DNA from: Rotaria macrura
Lineage: Eukaryota; Rotifera; Eurotatoria; Philodinida; Philodinidae
Direction: 5' to 3'
Length of the DNA: 64,000 bases
Assembly: GCA_900239685.1 (NCBI GenBank)
Contig: OENT01000691.1
Coordinates: forward strand, 1-64,000
In this document: positions 1 to 12,548 of the stretch, piece by piece
Layout of the letters: the number at the start of each line of letters is the position of its first letter
Numbering within the stretch: the stretch's first letter is position 1
The notes under the pieces: model-generated
Told to the model about the DNA's origin: nothing
What the model saw: only the letters and a program-made list of their open reading frames with translations
Database searches by the model: none
Position numbers and translations under genes: made by a program

Positions 1-170
1 TATGTTTTCTTTTTTCGACATTTTTCTCTTCTCTCTTTTTCCTTTCGCCATTTTTCTTTTCTCTCTTATTCTATTCGATGTTTTTCCTTCGACATTTTTT
101 TTTCGCACTTTTTCCTTTCGACGTTTCTCCTTTCGACGTTATTCCATCCATCCTTGTAGGAGTGTTCCCA
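1..170. repeat. T-rich degenerate tandem repeat
   Basis: The first 170 bases are a pyrimidine-rich array in which TTTCGAC or TTCGACG recurs every 15-30 bases between runs of T and CTCTTT. The open frames across it encode only Phe/Ser/Leu-rich low-complexity peptides, so I read it as a decayed minisatellite rather than a gene. It may continue to the left of the window. Confidence 0.6.
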
Positions 171-642
171 GCTTACATCATAAAAATGACTGTATCTAAT
201 TACTTTAACGTAAATATCTCCCAAGAGAGTTGTAGTAGTTGTTTTATGGAACAGGTATGTGTTTTTAAAGAAAATGATGACTTTATATTTTGGGTGATAG
301 TTGCTAGAGTTCCGCCACCTGTCCCGATCACAAAACGTAGCATTCTTCCTCATTATAGCCCTGCACCTATAGAAGTGAAGACGCTAGACGATAGTAGTAA
401 TAAGGCTTAGATTGGTCTAGAATATTATACACTGTCACGAACCTTTCAGTAAAAATGTATGAGTATACTTCGTTGCTAATATTTACACAGTCTGAGGATT
501 TTTTTGACTTTCATGAACAAAAAATTCAAAATGTGAACTATTTTTTGTTGTGATTCATTGATCTGCTGCAACTATCATTAATTAACACAAAACAGATGAA
601 TAAATCAAGAGGCAACTTCCAGAAATAATCAATTCACTGCTT

Positions 643-650
643 GTAGATAA
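643..650. repeat. Target-site duplication, left copy of hAT element
   Basis: GTAGATAA lies directly before the left inverted repeat and is repeated exactly at 1739-1746 after the right one. Confidence 0.88.
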
Positions 651-1738
651 CAGAGATGCGACTAAAGTCGACTTCTAACAGAACCGAACCGAACCGACCG
701 AACCGATTTCGGTGCGGTTAAAAATTTTTGAAAATTAAATCGGTTCGGTTCGGTTCGGTTAAAAGTTTTTTCGGTTTGGTTCGGTTAGGTTCGAAGCTTC
801 TTTAACCGTTTTATGATATTTTCCCGTTTTGCGCTGTTTAAAAGATAACAATGATTAAACAGAACAAAAAGTACAAACAGATAGCGCTCTCAACATAAGA
901 GTATATTTATTATTCGTCCATTGGACCTATAAATTCTCGAATTACACACCGTATAACCATAAAAGCGAAACAATAAGACCCCGTCTACACTATAGANAAA
1001 TAATACGGTATTAAATTTATGTGTCTTTCCTTTAAAGTAAATGCATCAATCAGAATCCCGGACTTCGAGACAAAGTGTTGCTTTACAGTTTTCATTAGTG
1101 GAGGAGCCGCCAATAGAAAAGAGAGATATTTTAATTGGTATCTCCAATTGGATTTACACTGGTGCATTAACTTTAATACTGTCTTGAAAAGTGTGTTCAA
1201 TTTTCAGCCAATCTCTTTTTTTAATACAGTATTAAATTGTGTTGTGTAGTGTAGATGGGGTCTAAATAAATCTTTGCTTACTTTGAGTAAATGTTTTAAT
1301 CGGCAACATCATCACTCAGAAACGTTCAAGGTTATCACCAAATACAGTGAACGATATTTTATTCAATCATTCATACAATATGTACAAAATAAATTTAGTA
1401 ACAGAAAAAACTGAAAACTAAAAAGTTTGTAGCATTGTTTTCATTTTTTTATAATTGTAATATATTTTTACTAAAGCTGGACAAATCTATTTATCTAAAG
1501 TGTACACCAATTATCAGTTTTTAAGACAAACTTCCTAATAACATCATAAGTTCCTTAAAGAAATTTGAAAATTGTACAAACTTTTCGGTTGGGATCGGTT
1601 CGACTCGGTTAAATTCGAATTCGGTTCGGTTCGGTTCGGTTGAAAGTTTTAAAAATAAAAATCGGTTCGGCTCGGTTCGGTTAGAAAATTTTTCGGTTCG
1701 GTTCGGTTTAAGAAAATCCTTAACCGATCGCATCTCTG
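651..1738. mobile_element. Non-autonomous hAT-like transposon
   Basis: The ends are an 11-bp perfect terminal inverted repeat, CAGAGATGCGA at 651-661 and its complement at 1728-1738. They are flanked by identical 8-bp direct repeats, GTAGATAA at 643-650 and 1739-1746. An 8-bp target duplication with CAG-type ends is the hallmark of the hAT superfamily. Both subterminal regions (about 678-795 and 1587-1725) are dense arrays of the pentamer CGGTT or its complement, in inverted orientation to each other, which may be transposase-binding repeats. At 1,088 bp with no transposase frame it must depend on another element. A second MITE sits inside it at 977-1262. Confidence 0.9.
977..1262. mobile_element. 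Nested Harbinger/PIF-like MITE
   Basis: A 286-bp element lies between TAA trinucleotides at 974-976 and 1263-1265. Its ends match inversely over 18 bp with two mismatches (GACCCCGTCTACACTA on the left; GACCCCATCTACACTA read from the right). A 3-bp TAA duplication plus short GC-rich ends is typical of PIF/Harbinger MITEs. It has no coding capacity. Since it interrupts the surrounding hAT-like element, it inserted later. One base (997) is ambiguous. Confidence 0.78.
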
Positions 1739-1746
1739 GTAGATAA

Positions 1747-4700
1747 ATCGAGATACTGTGCTGTGGTAAGATCTGCTAATGTAGATATAATAGGTGTCAC
1801 ATGACAAACAGTAACTCCGAAAAATTCATAATTCTCTCAAGAGCTATTGTAAGCTTGTTTTTTTACTTCACAAAGTTTATAAATTTTTCTGTATGAGAAA
1901 AAGAAATTTCAATCTGCGCTATTGAAAATGTAAAATGTTGTTCAGTTCCTATCTTCTTGAATCACATATTTAGAACAACCTTGTCGTTGTCATATTTGTA
2001 ATTCACGCTCATCAAAATAAAACATGACAACTCAGAGTAAATATAGCAAGGCAAGCAACAAAGCATATATATAAAAACAATTAAGGAAAATGCTTCTTGT
2101 AAAAATGCAGAAATAAAAAGGGCGAATCATTGCTCTGATAACTTACTAACGAACTATCTTGAAATCTTAATATAGTTTAAACGAAAGTTTTTAATTCGTG
2201 CACTGTTTTGGTTAAATTAGGCTAATGCACATATATAAGTTTCATATTTTACCTTCAGTCGTATCATTATGGCAATTCGTTTTTAGAAAATGTTTTTTTT
2301 AGTGTACATTCTCAAATCGTATATTCATTCTTTTATTTGCAAAATTGTAATCGGGAAGGTTTCAATTGATTTTAAACATTAAACAAAAATTTTGCAAAAG
2401 TTATACTAGTTTCTGTCTCAAATGTATTCATCACATTTTTATTTGCCATCGAACGCGTCACTTATTGCTGCTCATAATATGAATCAGAATTGTCAATCGA
2501 TTTCTAATTAATTTATATTAAATTTAGCTTTTGTCGATTTAAATTTATAATAAATTTAACTTTTTAAAATTATCAAAAATTTCATATTTACTCAAATAGA
2601 TCGTACAATGTAAATTCAATTGAAACCAATTTAATTAGACTTAAATTCGTAAAAAATCACAGTAAATGAATTTAGATCGCATAAGACATATTTAAGTCTA
2701 ATTACATGAATTTGAATTGAATTTGAAAAGCTTTGCATTGAATTTCTATTAATGAAAGCTAGATTAGAAAACTTTTATTAAACGTCAAAAAATATTTAAG
2801 CGTTAAATTTTCAATATTTGATTTTAAAAGAAATTAAAGGTCTTCAAATTTATTTTTGAATTTATTAATATTTTTTTAATCGTAAATGGATCTGTCTTAC
2901 GTATAAATTTCCTTGTCAGAATAAATTTCGTTTAATACAAATAGAAAATTTAATACTTCTACCATACGTAAGTATAGTTCCTTCGGATATCCACTACTTC
3001 GCAACTACAAGTTTATCTTGTCGAATCCACTCTACGGCAGTAAAAACAAAACGAATTGGACCGCGTTCAGTGCGGACGTAAGTATTCGAATAGAGGAACC
3101 CGCAGCCTGAGAACCGATACGAATATCAAAGAAACGCGTTCGAGACCATCAAAGAGTTGAAAATACAATAAATAATGATATTTTGTCTTCTAAATAAGAA
3201 CGCGTTCTTACCGCGAAAAACGTGTTCCTATGGAACGTTTTGTGAGAATGCTTTCGGACTCTTTTGAAACGCGATTTTCCACTCAAGAATTTTTATTCTA
3301 ACACATCGCTTTAAGCATATCAGAACGCATTCTTTTTATTTAAAAGAACACGTCTGAAAAAGGTCAAAAAAAGCGTCTTCACAGCGCAGTCTTTTATCTT
3401 GACGACGCGTTCTCATCCGTTCTTTTTGGAACTTTTTTCCCATGGGTACACACTGCTTTCTATCAGCTGCAAAGATGACTGTATACGCTTTGCTTGCTTA
3501 CTAAGTGTTCGATAGAGTTCGGTTGCATGTATTGTCATATATTAATGAATTTTTGCCAACAGTAGCTTTCGATGAGCTGATAGAAGTTGATGATGTTTTC
3601 TTTGTGTCTCGATAATCTAATAATTAGATGAGTAGACTTAATAAACATGTTATCTACCATCACGCTCAATTTCTGATTAAACTATGTCTAATGGTTATTT
3701 GCTCATCGAACGCCCAAGGCACTAAGAATTCAATATTTTACAAAGCTACACTGAGGATACTTCTTTTCTATCGTATGTATATCAGATTACGATGGATTCT
3801 ACTTTTTATTTTCTTGTGGAACTCGTCCCACTTCCTCGCTGAGTGTGTATGAACATTTTTACTTCAATTTTCAATATTGAGATATGATAGGTAATGCGTT
3901 TACAGATAATATCGGTCATTATGTTTGCATCAATTCGTCATTTTCCACTAGTAAAGATAACGGTGACGGCTCACTTCGTCGAACGGCAACTCGTCGCAAT
4001 GATAACTAGTTGCGATAAATTCATCGTATTTAAACGAAAACATGAACTTAATTAGATTAAGTCATGCTTTTTAGTCTGTTAGATAAATTATTAAATGAAT
4101 GTATACTCTACCATGTAATCGTTAGAGCAACCCAATGGGCAGAATGTGCACTCACAGTACAAAATAAGTTTGTTTTATTGATACTGTTTGAGAAATTATT
4201 TTTTTAAATTTCAAGTAATCTACTACTAAATAAAAATAAAGTATTTCAAGAAAATGACTTCTGAGAAACATTTGACGTAAGAAAAACTACTATTAAACTA
4301 AGATGAAACTCGCTCTCGTTCGAAATTCAACCTTCACTCAATATCTCTGGAACAATTGTTTGTGATTAGAAAATATATTTGATAAATACATAAATTAATT
4401 TTGAAAAATTTTCGTATTGGTTTCAGTTTTTTTATGCTCCGACTATAACTAAAAATAATCGTAATAAATTTTGGAACAATATTGTTTTATATCATTATTA
4501 TGTACAGATGCCGTCTTTAAATTTAGGAGATTTTTAAGTTAAAAAGAAAATTTCTTTCAGCCAAGTTAACTTCGTTCATAGGGAAAAGGTTAAGTTTAAA
4601 TAAATTTCATAAATTTATATCGACAAAATTTATGCAAAAAGTTTACTTTACTTGATTTTTACTACGTTAAAGATAACGACAAGTTAAACATTCATTTTTA

Positions 4701-5470
4701 AAAACACATGCTAAAATTAAAAACTAGAGTATTTTTTGTAGAACTTACATATATTTTCGTAGAATTGAGTGAAACTTTTAAGGTGAAGTTTTTGAGGCTC
4801 CACGCCCCCCCCCCCCCCCCCCCCCCGTTTCCATTACAGACACTCAAAACACTCAGAATATTTTACGAAAGGATTATGTCAGTTCCCTCATTTCAGCCCC
4901 AAAGGGGCTGCGCTAACAAGCTTTTTTAAATGCTTTTCCTGTCTACGGTGGTATTTTTTTATTTGAAACATCTATGAATGAAATGCTTTCAATGCTTTAT
5001 TCGATCGCAAAATATCCTTCAGTTCGAAGGTAGTTCGCTTGTAAGAGAAATATACTTTTCTTTAATTAACTTCTTCGAAATTTTATGCGGAAACAAGTCG
5101 AGCCCTTTGTAAGTATCAATTTAAAATACACAAGCAGACATTGGATAGGTCTATTTTTCCTTTCTTTTCAAGTGTACATTATTGAGCGACCAGACAAAGA
5201 AAAAATCGTACACGGGGAAAATTAAATAACAGACCAATCTAAATTCTGTAATTCCATTAAATAATTCTTTCGTTTATGTATGCTAAATTATCGTGAAGAA
5301 TTATCATTGCGAAGAAATGCACTGTGACGATGTGTCGCGTGACAAAGTGTACCAGTACCATGATCACTTTATCGATAGAGTTTATTTAAGCGGCAGATCT
5401 TATCTATTACCACTCCTTTCCCACTTTCACGGCGATCATTAATAGGGATCGATTCTGGTTATGCGTAACC
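1747..5470. other. Gene-free AT-rich DNA
   Basis: I see no exon-like open frame with recognisable protein, RNA gene or complete element here. About 3060-3430 is unusually rich in ACGCGTT-type words and may be an eroded repeat. A long C-run lies at 4805-4826. Short frames near 3628 and 4708 are compositionally random. Confidence 0.55.
4805..4826 (+). repeat. Poly-C homopolymer, 22 bases
   Basis: An uninterrupted run of 22 C in otherwise AT-rich DNA. Its exact length is likely to be polymorphic or subject to sequencing error. Confidence 0.95.
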
Positions 5471-7230
5471 CATGTGAAAATAAAAGGGTATTTAACGAGG
5501 CACTCTTTAAAATCAACGCACAAACTTGCGTTAAAATATAAAACAACGAAATTTCATGGGAAAAACTTTATGAACTTTCGCTATCTTATGTGCTTTCGTA
5601 AAAACGCGCTCACTTTTTTACGAATTTTCTTGCGAGTCTGTCTTTCTAACAATTGCTCACTCGTTACACATATTGTTAAGTGACATCTGTTTTCATGCGT
5701 GAAACAACTTGATGAGATTTCTTGAATTCTTTTGTTTTTAATGAAACTCACTATATTGACTGCCATTAAGTTTTACATTCGTTTTCGCGTGTGAATACAT
5801 TTAAGGAGCTTTTTCAAACATTTTAAACTACTCTTTGAGGTCTCACCGTTTATTGATGTTCATGAACTATTATAAAATCTAGTTAAAATATGACAATTTT
5901 TGAAGTGCATGTTTGAATTCATTCTGGCAAATTATTGGCCGCGTAATGTATATTGAACTTTCCTAAAGATCTGGAAAATGGAATATATGACATCATTGGA
6001 ATTACTTCTCTAAGACTCAGATTTATCAACAGTATCAGCAACAGCTCCTTTGTAAAAATTAAAATACTTAACGAAACTTTTCCTCAGATAGCCCAAAAGA
6101 ATGTGTTTAATACTAGATTAACAAATTTTTACGCGAGAAAGTATGCAAGACTTTCGTCGATTGTCACGAATTTGCAAAAATGTTCACTTCTCGACCGATT
6201 TTTTCTGCGTGAGCAGTTCACAACAGTTTTTAACTTATTAATTTTGACGCAAATTGTATGCGTTTTCTCTTGAAAAGTGATTTGATGAAGTTTCTTAAGT
6301 TTATTTCAATTTCAACTAATTTAAAAATGTAATATATAATCACAGGTTGATTTTTCTCTCTAAGTAAAGCAGCCCGTATGACCATTACAACTGCAGTTCG
6401 TTGTTTTTCCTCTCGCAAGACACAAAGTGATCTTTTAGAAAACTGCGTTTGTAAGAATTTTTAGTAAAATACAGTTTTCCAAAAATATATCTGCTTCAAA
6501 AAAAACGACCTAAAAGTATTTTGATTCGAAAACAATTTGAAGGACGGTTCAAGTACCATAATGTTTAGGAGAAAATATCCTATTACAGTATTTCGCCCAT
6601 CTAATACCTGGCTAACTGAAATTGAATTTTTGTCGATTGATACGAGCATCTATATTTTCACTATCAATTTTCTTCGTACGGTACCGTACAGGAACCGTAT
6701 CGTTCGACCTGGGAAGACAGTTCTGTCGAAAAAATCTGACACAACAAATTTGGAAAAGTTGTCTACCAAAATTCAGTAAATTACTGTTGTTAAGATACGA
6801 AAATCTATCGAATATTATCTCATTTCGGATCAAAATCTAAGAAAGGACTCTTTTCACTTCTTCGTAAGGTCTATACGGCTCAATGGTTCATACGCCTGCA
6901 CCCAAGTAAGAAGAAGTTTGTAACAAGAAGAAACAAAAGTTCGCATTCCAGTTCCAGAATTCTAAAAATTTACGTTCCAGAAAAGTTCAAAAGTCTAGTG
7001 CGTCATAAAAACTGAGGTAGAGTAACATTATAGTTATAATTACTATGAGAAAAAGAATAATCATGAATGCTCTGACTAAGAAAAGAGTACTACTACGTCG
7101 ACAGGCATTTTACGATTTATTTTTGAATTTCAGTAATTTCAGTAGAAAAACGAATTAAAAAGACCTTTTTTAACGTAGGAACACCAGTTAAGCTTTGACA
7201 CGCAAGAAAACGCATTAAAACTTTTCACAC
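5471..7230. other. Gene-free region with diverged dispersed repeats
   Basis: Several phrases recur in altered form, for example GATGAGATTTCTTGAATT near 5712 and GATGAAGTTTCTTAAGTT near 6282, and words of the kind CGTAAAAACGCG near 5599 and 7205. The open frame at 5953-6273 has no recognisable domain and overlaps this repetitive material. I think this is old repeat sequence rather than a gene. Confidence 0.4.
6676..6716. repeat. Solo tip of a foldback element family
   Basis: The segment ending ATCGTTCGACCTGGG is nearly identical to the right end of the complete palindromic element at 13937-14214, including the preceding CCGTA words. No matching left end is visible nearby, so it looks like a truncated or solo end. 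Confidence 0.5.
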
Positions 7231-10200
7231 TGAATGCGCTTTGAAGGTCAAAATTTTAATGTATTTAATCATGAAGTCGTTAAACTTTCAACGAATTTTG
7301 AACTCACATGTTTTCGTTAAATTGGAAAAAATTTTCCCATGGAAATCAACTGTTAGCAACAATAGATGTCAGTCTCTGACAACTATTCGTTCGTCTTTTT
7401 TCGGTTGCTGCTATAGTAATAGCTCTTTCTACTTCCTATCTGCTTTCTCTTATCAATCTCTTCGTTTGTTGTTGTTACGAATTTTATTTTGAGGTGTCAA
7501 CTTCTTTTAAATCAATAATAATCAGTAGTCATTAATTTAATCATCCAAGACCACCATACTATTATCATTATTAACCGCTCATAATGTCAGTCAAAAATTG
7601 ACCATGTAGCTTGATCGACAAGACGAGATGCACTCACTTAGCACTGCCTTCTTTCAAGAAGATTATGTGACAACGATGCACATAACTTAGCACATACGCT
7701 TTATTCTATGAAACTACAATCTGTCAAAAGAGAAATCAATTTCCGATTATTTCCATACTAAACATGAAAAATGATCGCTTTTGGTCAATTTATGATATAG
7801 CAGTCAGGTATGCCTTTTCGAACGTCATTGTATACGGAGAATGTCATAAGTTCTCATTTCTCAAAAGTTTCGTAGGATGTATATGCAAACAGCGAATTAT
7901 AGGATGCGTACATTCATTGCAACATCATAATATTGACTACTACAAAAGTCGCTGTGTTAAACCGTCAACTTTAATGATATTTCGAGAACCTCAACTAGTT
8001 AACACTGTGAACAGTGAAATTACTATATAGAAAGTTTCATGCAAGAAATTCGAAATCATTTTTTGACCTATCTCTACTGTAGAGAACCCTTGCTTAGTTT
8101 CGTAGTGTAACAGTAAAGTTTTTGATTTTGTGAAGTGTAATTTTTTTCACAGTAGAAGTAAGTAAGAGGACGCTAGAGAAATAAAAGCACGTAGATGAAG
8201 TAAGGTCGGTATTCGAAGAAAATCCACTATATTCGATTCGGGTGATGTTACAGCTCTCATTCTCATGTTCCAAGTAGAAATCAACGTGCTCTATCGTATG
8301 TAGGATCTTGTAGACTCAATTTTATCATTTAGAAACCCCAGTCTGATTTCAACTTCGGTTCGAAGAATTTTTATTTTATGATTCCAACTTTCAAAAAAGT
8401 CGGAAAATTTCCGAAACTGTACTTCCGAAAAACGCCGACTTCTGATATATTTAAATTTCGAAGAGACGCAATATAAGTAGACAAAGAAGTGAATGAAATT
8501 GAAGGAATCATCAAAAATTCCATTTGAATTTTCTTCAAATTTATAGTGTTTGAAAATCAAAGAATGACTAACAATAACAAGTATTTGAGAAAAAACGAAC
8601 TTCAAAAATAGATTTCACTTGGAGTTTGAACATATACTACGCCCAAGTAATCAAAGTTTGATGATGAATAAAGTTGAGGGACTGTGAATGACACTGAAAT
8701 ATTTCGAGATTAATGATATTGATTTCTGTATTTGCTCTTTCGGACACTACAACTAAAAGATTGTTCTTTCTTCTTCTTTTTCTGAAACTAACTCATAGTA
8801 TTTATTACAACGCACATGGCCTGTTGTTTTTCTTTTGCTATCTTAATAGGAAAAAAAAGGTTTTTGCTACGAGAAACAGAAAATTTTACCGCAGATCAAA
8901 AAACCTTGACTCCGGTTTTACCCATAAATTTTTCAACAATCCTGACTTCTACTCCGGCTCCGTCGGAGTTGGAATCGGGCTTTGGAGTTCGCAGGAGGTT
9001 GCTAATCGAGTGATAAAAATCCCACCAGAATCATTTCATTCATTCTGGAATTATCTGCGATATACCGGCTAAAGTGGGTCTTTTCAGAAGTATTTTCACG
9101 CCAGATTAGTCCAGGTACTTCTTACAAGTATGCTGATTCAGGACCAAGACTATAGTTTCTTGAACACTATTGAAGGTTGAAATATGTATTTTAAAGGCGT
9201 GCTTATTTACGATGAAATCGTTCCGTCGCCTGCCCGCTTAACAAAAATAGGCAAGAGAACAGAAAATTGAAAGCTAGCATTGTCTTCAAGCATCATAGTT
9301 AAATATCGCCTTTACTATCGCATACACCGTGACAACTGGCATTTGAAATTTTCATTAGCTTTGTTGCAACTGTTCTGAAAGGAATCGCTCAAAAGATATG
9401 CCTTGAAAGAGTGACTTTGACCTCTTCATTGGGACTTTCAAGATAACTACTCAATCCAGAATAACCGTATATCTCGTGTTCACGGTTTCCTACGACACAA
9501 CATAGTATCAAACTCTGCAGTAACTATCTATCTTTTAGAGATTCTATAATGCATTCTTGTTTTTGATCAGTGCGGAAATTTTTTCAACCTTTTCCAAAAC
9601 CGGGATGCTTGATAAAGAACTCAAACTGGGAGTTTTTGGTTATTAAGAGTTCAGAAACTCTCTATAGGTGTTTTAGGTAACGTTTACTGAGCACGCAAAG
9701 TTTCTGGTGCAGAATGCAAAACCTCTGAATAGTGTAAACAACTATCAGAGGTTTCGTATAATATATGTAGAACTACACCACAGTAGCTACAGCAGCATAT
9801 GGATATGTAGAAATAATACAGAACCTTCAAATATTGACTGAGTCATTGATGGTTTCGCAAAGAAAATACAAAAGTGGAACCCAGACAAGACAGCTATATT
9901 TAGTTTTAGTTCGTGATCTATCAAGCAAAAGACGAATCTGGCGATCTCATAGAAAGTCTCTACCTAAAAGTGAGCGACCATGGGAATCCTGTTGAATCTA
10001 AATCAGCTACATACGAACACTATGAATCAATTTTGAACGTATTGAACTTAAAATAGCAGAGCGAGAAATTCCAAATATTTCAGGGCTTGGCATTCGATCT
10101 TCTTGTATATTTGTCTTATTATATAGATAATGTGAAAATATAAAGCCTTGCTTCCAGAACAATCTTACGTTCAATGTGTAGGAGATTCGACCGCATTAGT

Positions 10201-11100
10201 CATTGTTTTCTCTTCGTTCTTCAGCTGACAAATAATTGAGAAAGAATATCGCGAGAGAAAAAGAATAAATGAAAGCCGTATTTATTTGCTTTCTCGAGTA
10301 TTTCAGATAAACTTCAAGTTTACTTTGCACTTATTGATAACAATACTTCTGTAATCAAACACTTGTGAGCAGCTCTTTGCCGATTTATCAATTGGTTATC
10401 GCAAATAGAATGCAGAGCCTTTTTGGAGTTAGTTTTGTATATCTTGTTCGACAAAATACTTTAGTAAAGTTGGTGTGCATAGATTATCAAAAGTTTTAGT
10501 AAGAACTAAAGTTCAAAACTAAAATTGAAGCCATATATGTAGTTGTGCAGAATGCTGGAAAAACAGAGACGAATTCAATCGTTGAGCTTTCACTAAGCCT
10601 AATGCATTCTAATCCGTTTTCCTTTTTCACCTCCATATTTATACTTCTCTTTTGATTTGGATAACAACTTTTAGTGTAGACTTTTTCTTGTTGTAGATCC
10701 TTGAAAAATTTTCCTTTTAAAAAAGAGATAGATATGTAATTATATCTGAGTCTAAACTATTATTTGCAGTTGTTTTTCGCGATCATCATCGCACTTATCG
10801 AAAATACATAATATGTCACGCACCTCTGCATTTCAGTGCTCAGTAATTTGAAATATTTCTTGTGAGCATATCTTAACAGAAAAAGATATCGTTTCTTCCA
10901 CTTTTGATTCAAACTAGAATGAACCCTTTTTTTGTGATAAGATATGCACGCTTGATATATGCTCGTAACTTATTTGTTTCGTCTTAGAAGTGAAACAGAT
11001 ATAGAACTCTTTTCATAAACTGCCATTTACATGGCTGTTGAAATTTAGTAAAGAAATTTAATTGTCTGCATTGTAAGTCCTCTTTCACAATTTTCATTTC
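7231..11100. other. Gene-free region before the RING gene
   Basis: No supportable exon. The frames at 7764-8030, 8291-8605 and 8713-9072 have unstructured composition and no family resemblance. A palindromic patch of CTCCGG and its complement lies near 8950-8985. A short K-W-N-P-D-K-T reading near 9876 faintly resembles a reverse-transcriptase segment, but stops follow at once. Confidence 0.45.
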
Positions 11101-11102
11101 AG
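11092..11102 (+). promoter_or_regulatory. Splice acceptor in the 5' leader of the RING gene
   Basis: A polypyrimidine stretch ending TTTCATTTCAG lies 29 bases before the ATG with no coding exon in front of it. It is either the 3' end of a leader intron or a spliced-leader trans-splicing site, as is known in rotifers. The sequence alone cannot separate the two. Confidence 0.5.
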
Positions 11103-11131
11103 ATTCCAAATCTTCGATTGATGAAAGCATC

Positions 11132-12453
11132 ATGTCGAAAGAAATAAAAAATGTACCCACAAATATTGTGCAGCAGTTGGAAAACGAGGGGATATCGAAG
11201 AAATGCGTGCTTTTCTATCGCAGAGGTGTATGTTGGGTATATTGTCAATGTGAAAGGGATTTCATTTCTGAGTTATCTAATCGAATTTCTCACGACTTCC
11301 AAACACAGAAAGTCACTTCACGAGAGCAGACGGCGCGTCCACTTGAACGGCTTGGACCTTTCGGTAAGGTGTCGAGTATTTTAGTATTAAGTAAGAGAAT
11401 ATGTGATACGGTTTTATTTAGGTATTCAAAAGACAAATATTTCACTATTGTTCTTAAACGATACGAATATGTATCAAGTAAAACTCGATCGTCATTTGAA
11501 TGTTCTAGCCAACTTTTCTGAAATGGACAACATCGGTCAGCATGCACCAAGTAGCCCCAGTCACATTGAATAGAGTGGCACGTGAAAAGGCAAATATACC
11601 TCAAAATGCTACACACTTCTGTTGGATCTATCCGCCAGTTGGATTCACACAATTATCTCAGAAGAAAAAAGCTATAATCGAGGAAAAATTAGCGAGCGGA
11701 GATCCAGATTACACTTTTCTTGCATTAGGTGGCTTTGCTTACTTTCGTTTCGATGATGACTATGGTGAAACATTACAAACCAATAGTCTCGTTCAGGCAG
11801 ATAATGGCCTGCATTTTGATGGTCCTTTTCCATGGAAGGAAGAGTATACAGATGACCTGTTTAAAGTGGGGCGTTTCCAGGTATCGTATTAAGTAGATTT
11901 GTGTCTTCTCAAGAATTTTTCTTTGAATGTTTCATTTCAACATGACTTATAGGAGGTCACAATATCGGAATTGTTAGAACTTGGTATCAAATACTATTGC
12001 TTCATTAATCCGAACGAGCAATTAAAGAGTAGGGTACCAAATGACCCCATGTGGACCCCAGCACCGAACGGTGGTTTCATTTATCTGTACAATTCACCCA
12101 AACTGACACATAAATACGATTGTTATTTCATCGTCACTGATGGGCCAACTTGTGGGCGTATTATGCCCTTCTCAATAATTACCAATCCCAAGAAGTCCTA
12201 TCACTCAAGAAACCGACCACATCCACCAATTGAAAATCACTCAGCAGCTCAATCTTCGTCATCAGTAAGTACTGAAGCAATGAAGCAATTCCAGTGCTCA
12301 ATTTGCTACGAGCAGACTGTTCGCTGTCTTTTTATACCATGCAAACATATGTGTGCATGTGTCGACTGTGCAGAACGCATCCGTCAAGAACTTAATTCTG
12401 TGTGTCCTATTTGTCGACAAAAATTTACCGAAATATGGAATGTGTTTGTATAG
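11132..12453 (+). CDS. C-terminal RING-HC finger protein (putative E3 ligase)
   Basis: Exons 11132-11363, 11422-11535, 11561-11880 and 11953-12453 give about 388 residues. The last 54 residues form a RING-HC finger with zinc ligands near C337, C340, C352, H354, C358, C361, C373 and C376, so ubiquitin ligase activity is likely. The first 280 residues match no family I can name; they hold aromatic-rich segments (FCWIYPPVGF, FAYFRFDDD, GGFIYLYNS) that look like a beta-rich substrate-binding domain. A serine/proline linker precedes the RING. The 11364-11421 and 11881-11952 introns are normal GT-AG. The frame change near 11536 needs either a 25-nt intron (11536-11560) or an indel, so the gene may be damaged. 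AATAAA occurs at 12455 and 12543. Confidence 0.78.
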
Positions 12454-12548
12454 GAATAAATGCAATGTCGATATCTGAATATTTTATCACCATTGTGTTG
12501 CTCGGGTGTGATTCAAAAATATTTTCTCTTGCCATTGTGTCTAATAAA

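Noticed and set aside
66-410. Overlapping frames on both strands at the left edge
   Set aside because: They cross the T-rich repeat and encode low-complexity peptide; no splice or family support.
5953-6273. 106-codon open frame
   Set aside because: Lies in diverged repeat sequence, has no recognisable domain, no poly(A) signal in place and no exon partners.
8713-9072. 119-codon frame with Ser/Gly-rich C-terminal part
   Set aside because: The end is produced by a CTCCGG-type repeat; a second frame overlaps it and no family fits.
9860-10080. Faint reverse-transcriptase-like reading (K-W-N-P-D-K-T)
   Set aside because: Only about seven residues fit and stop codons follow; too weak to call an element.
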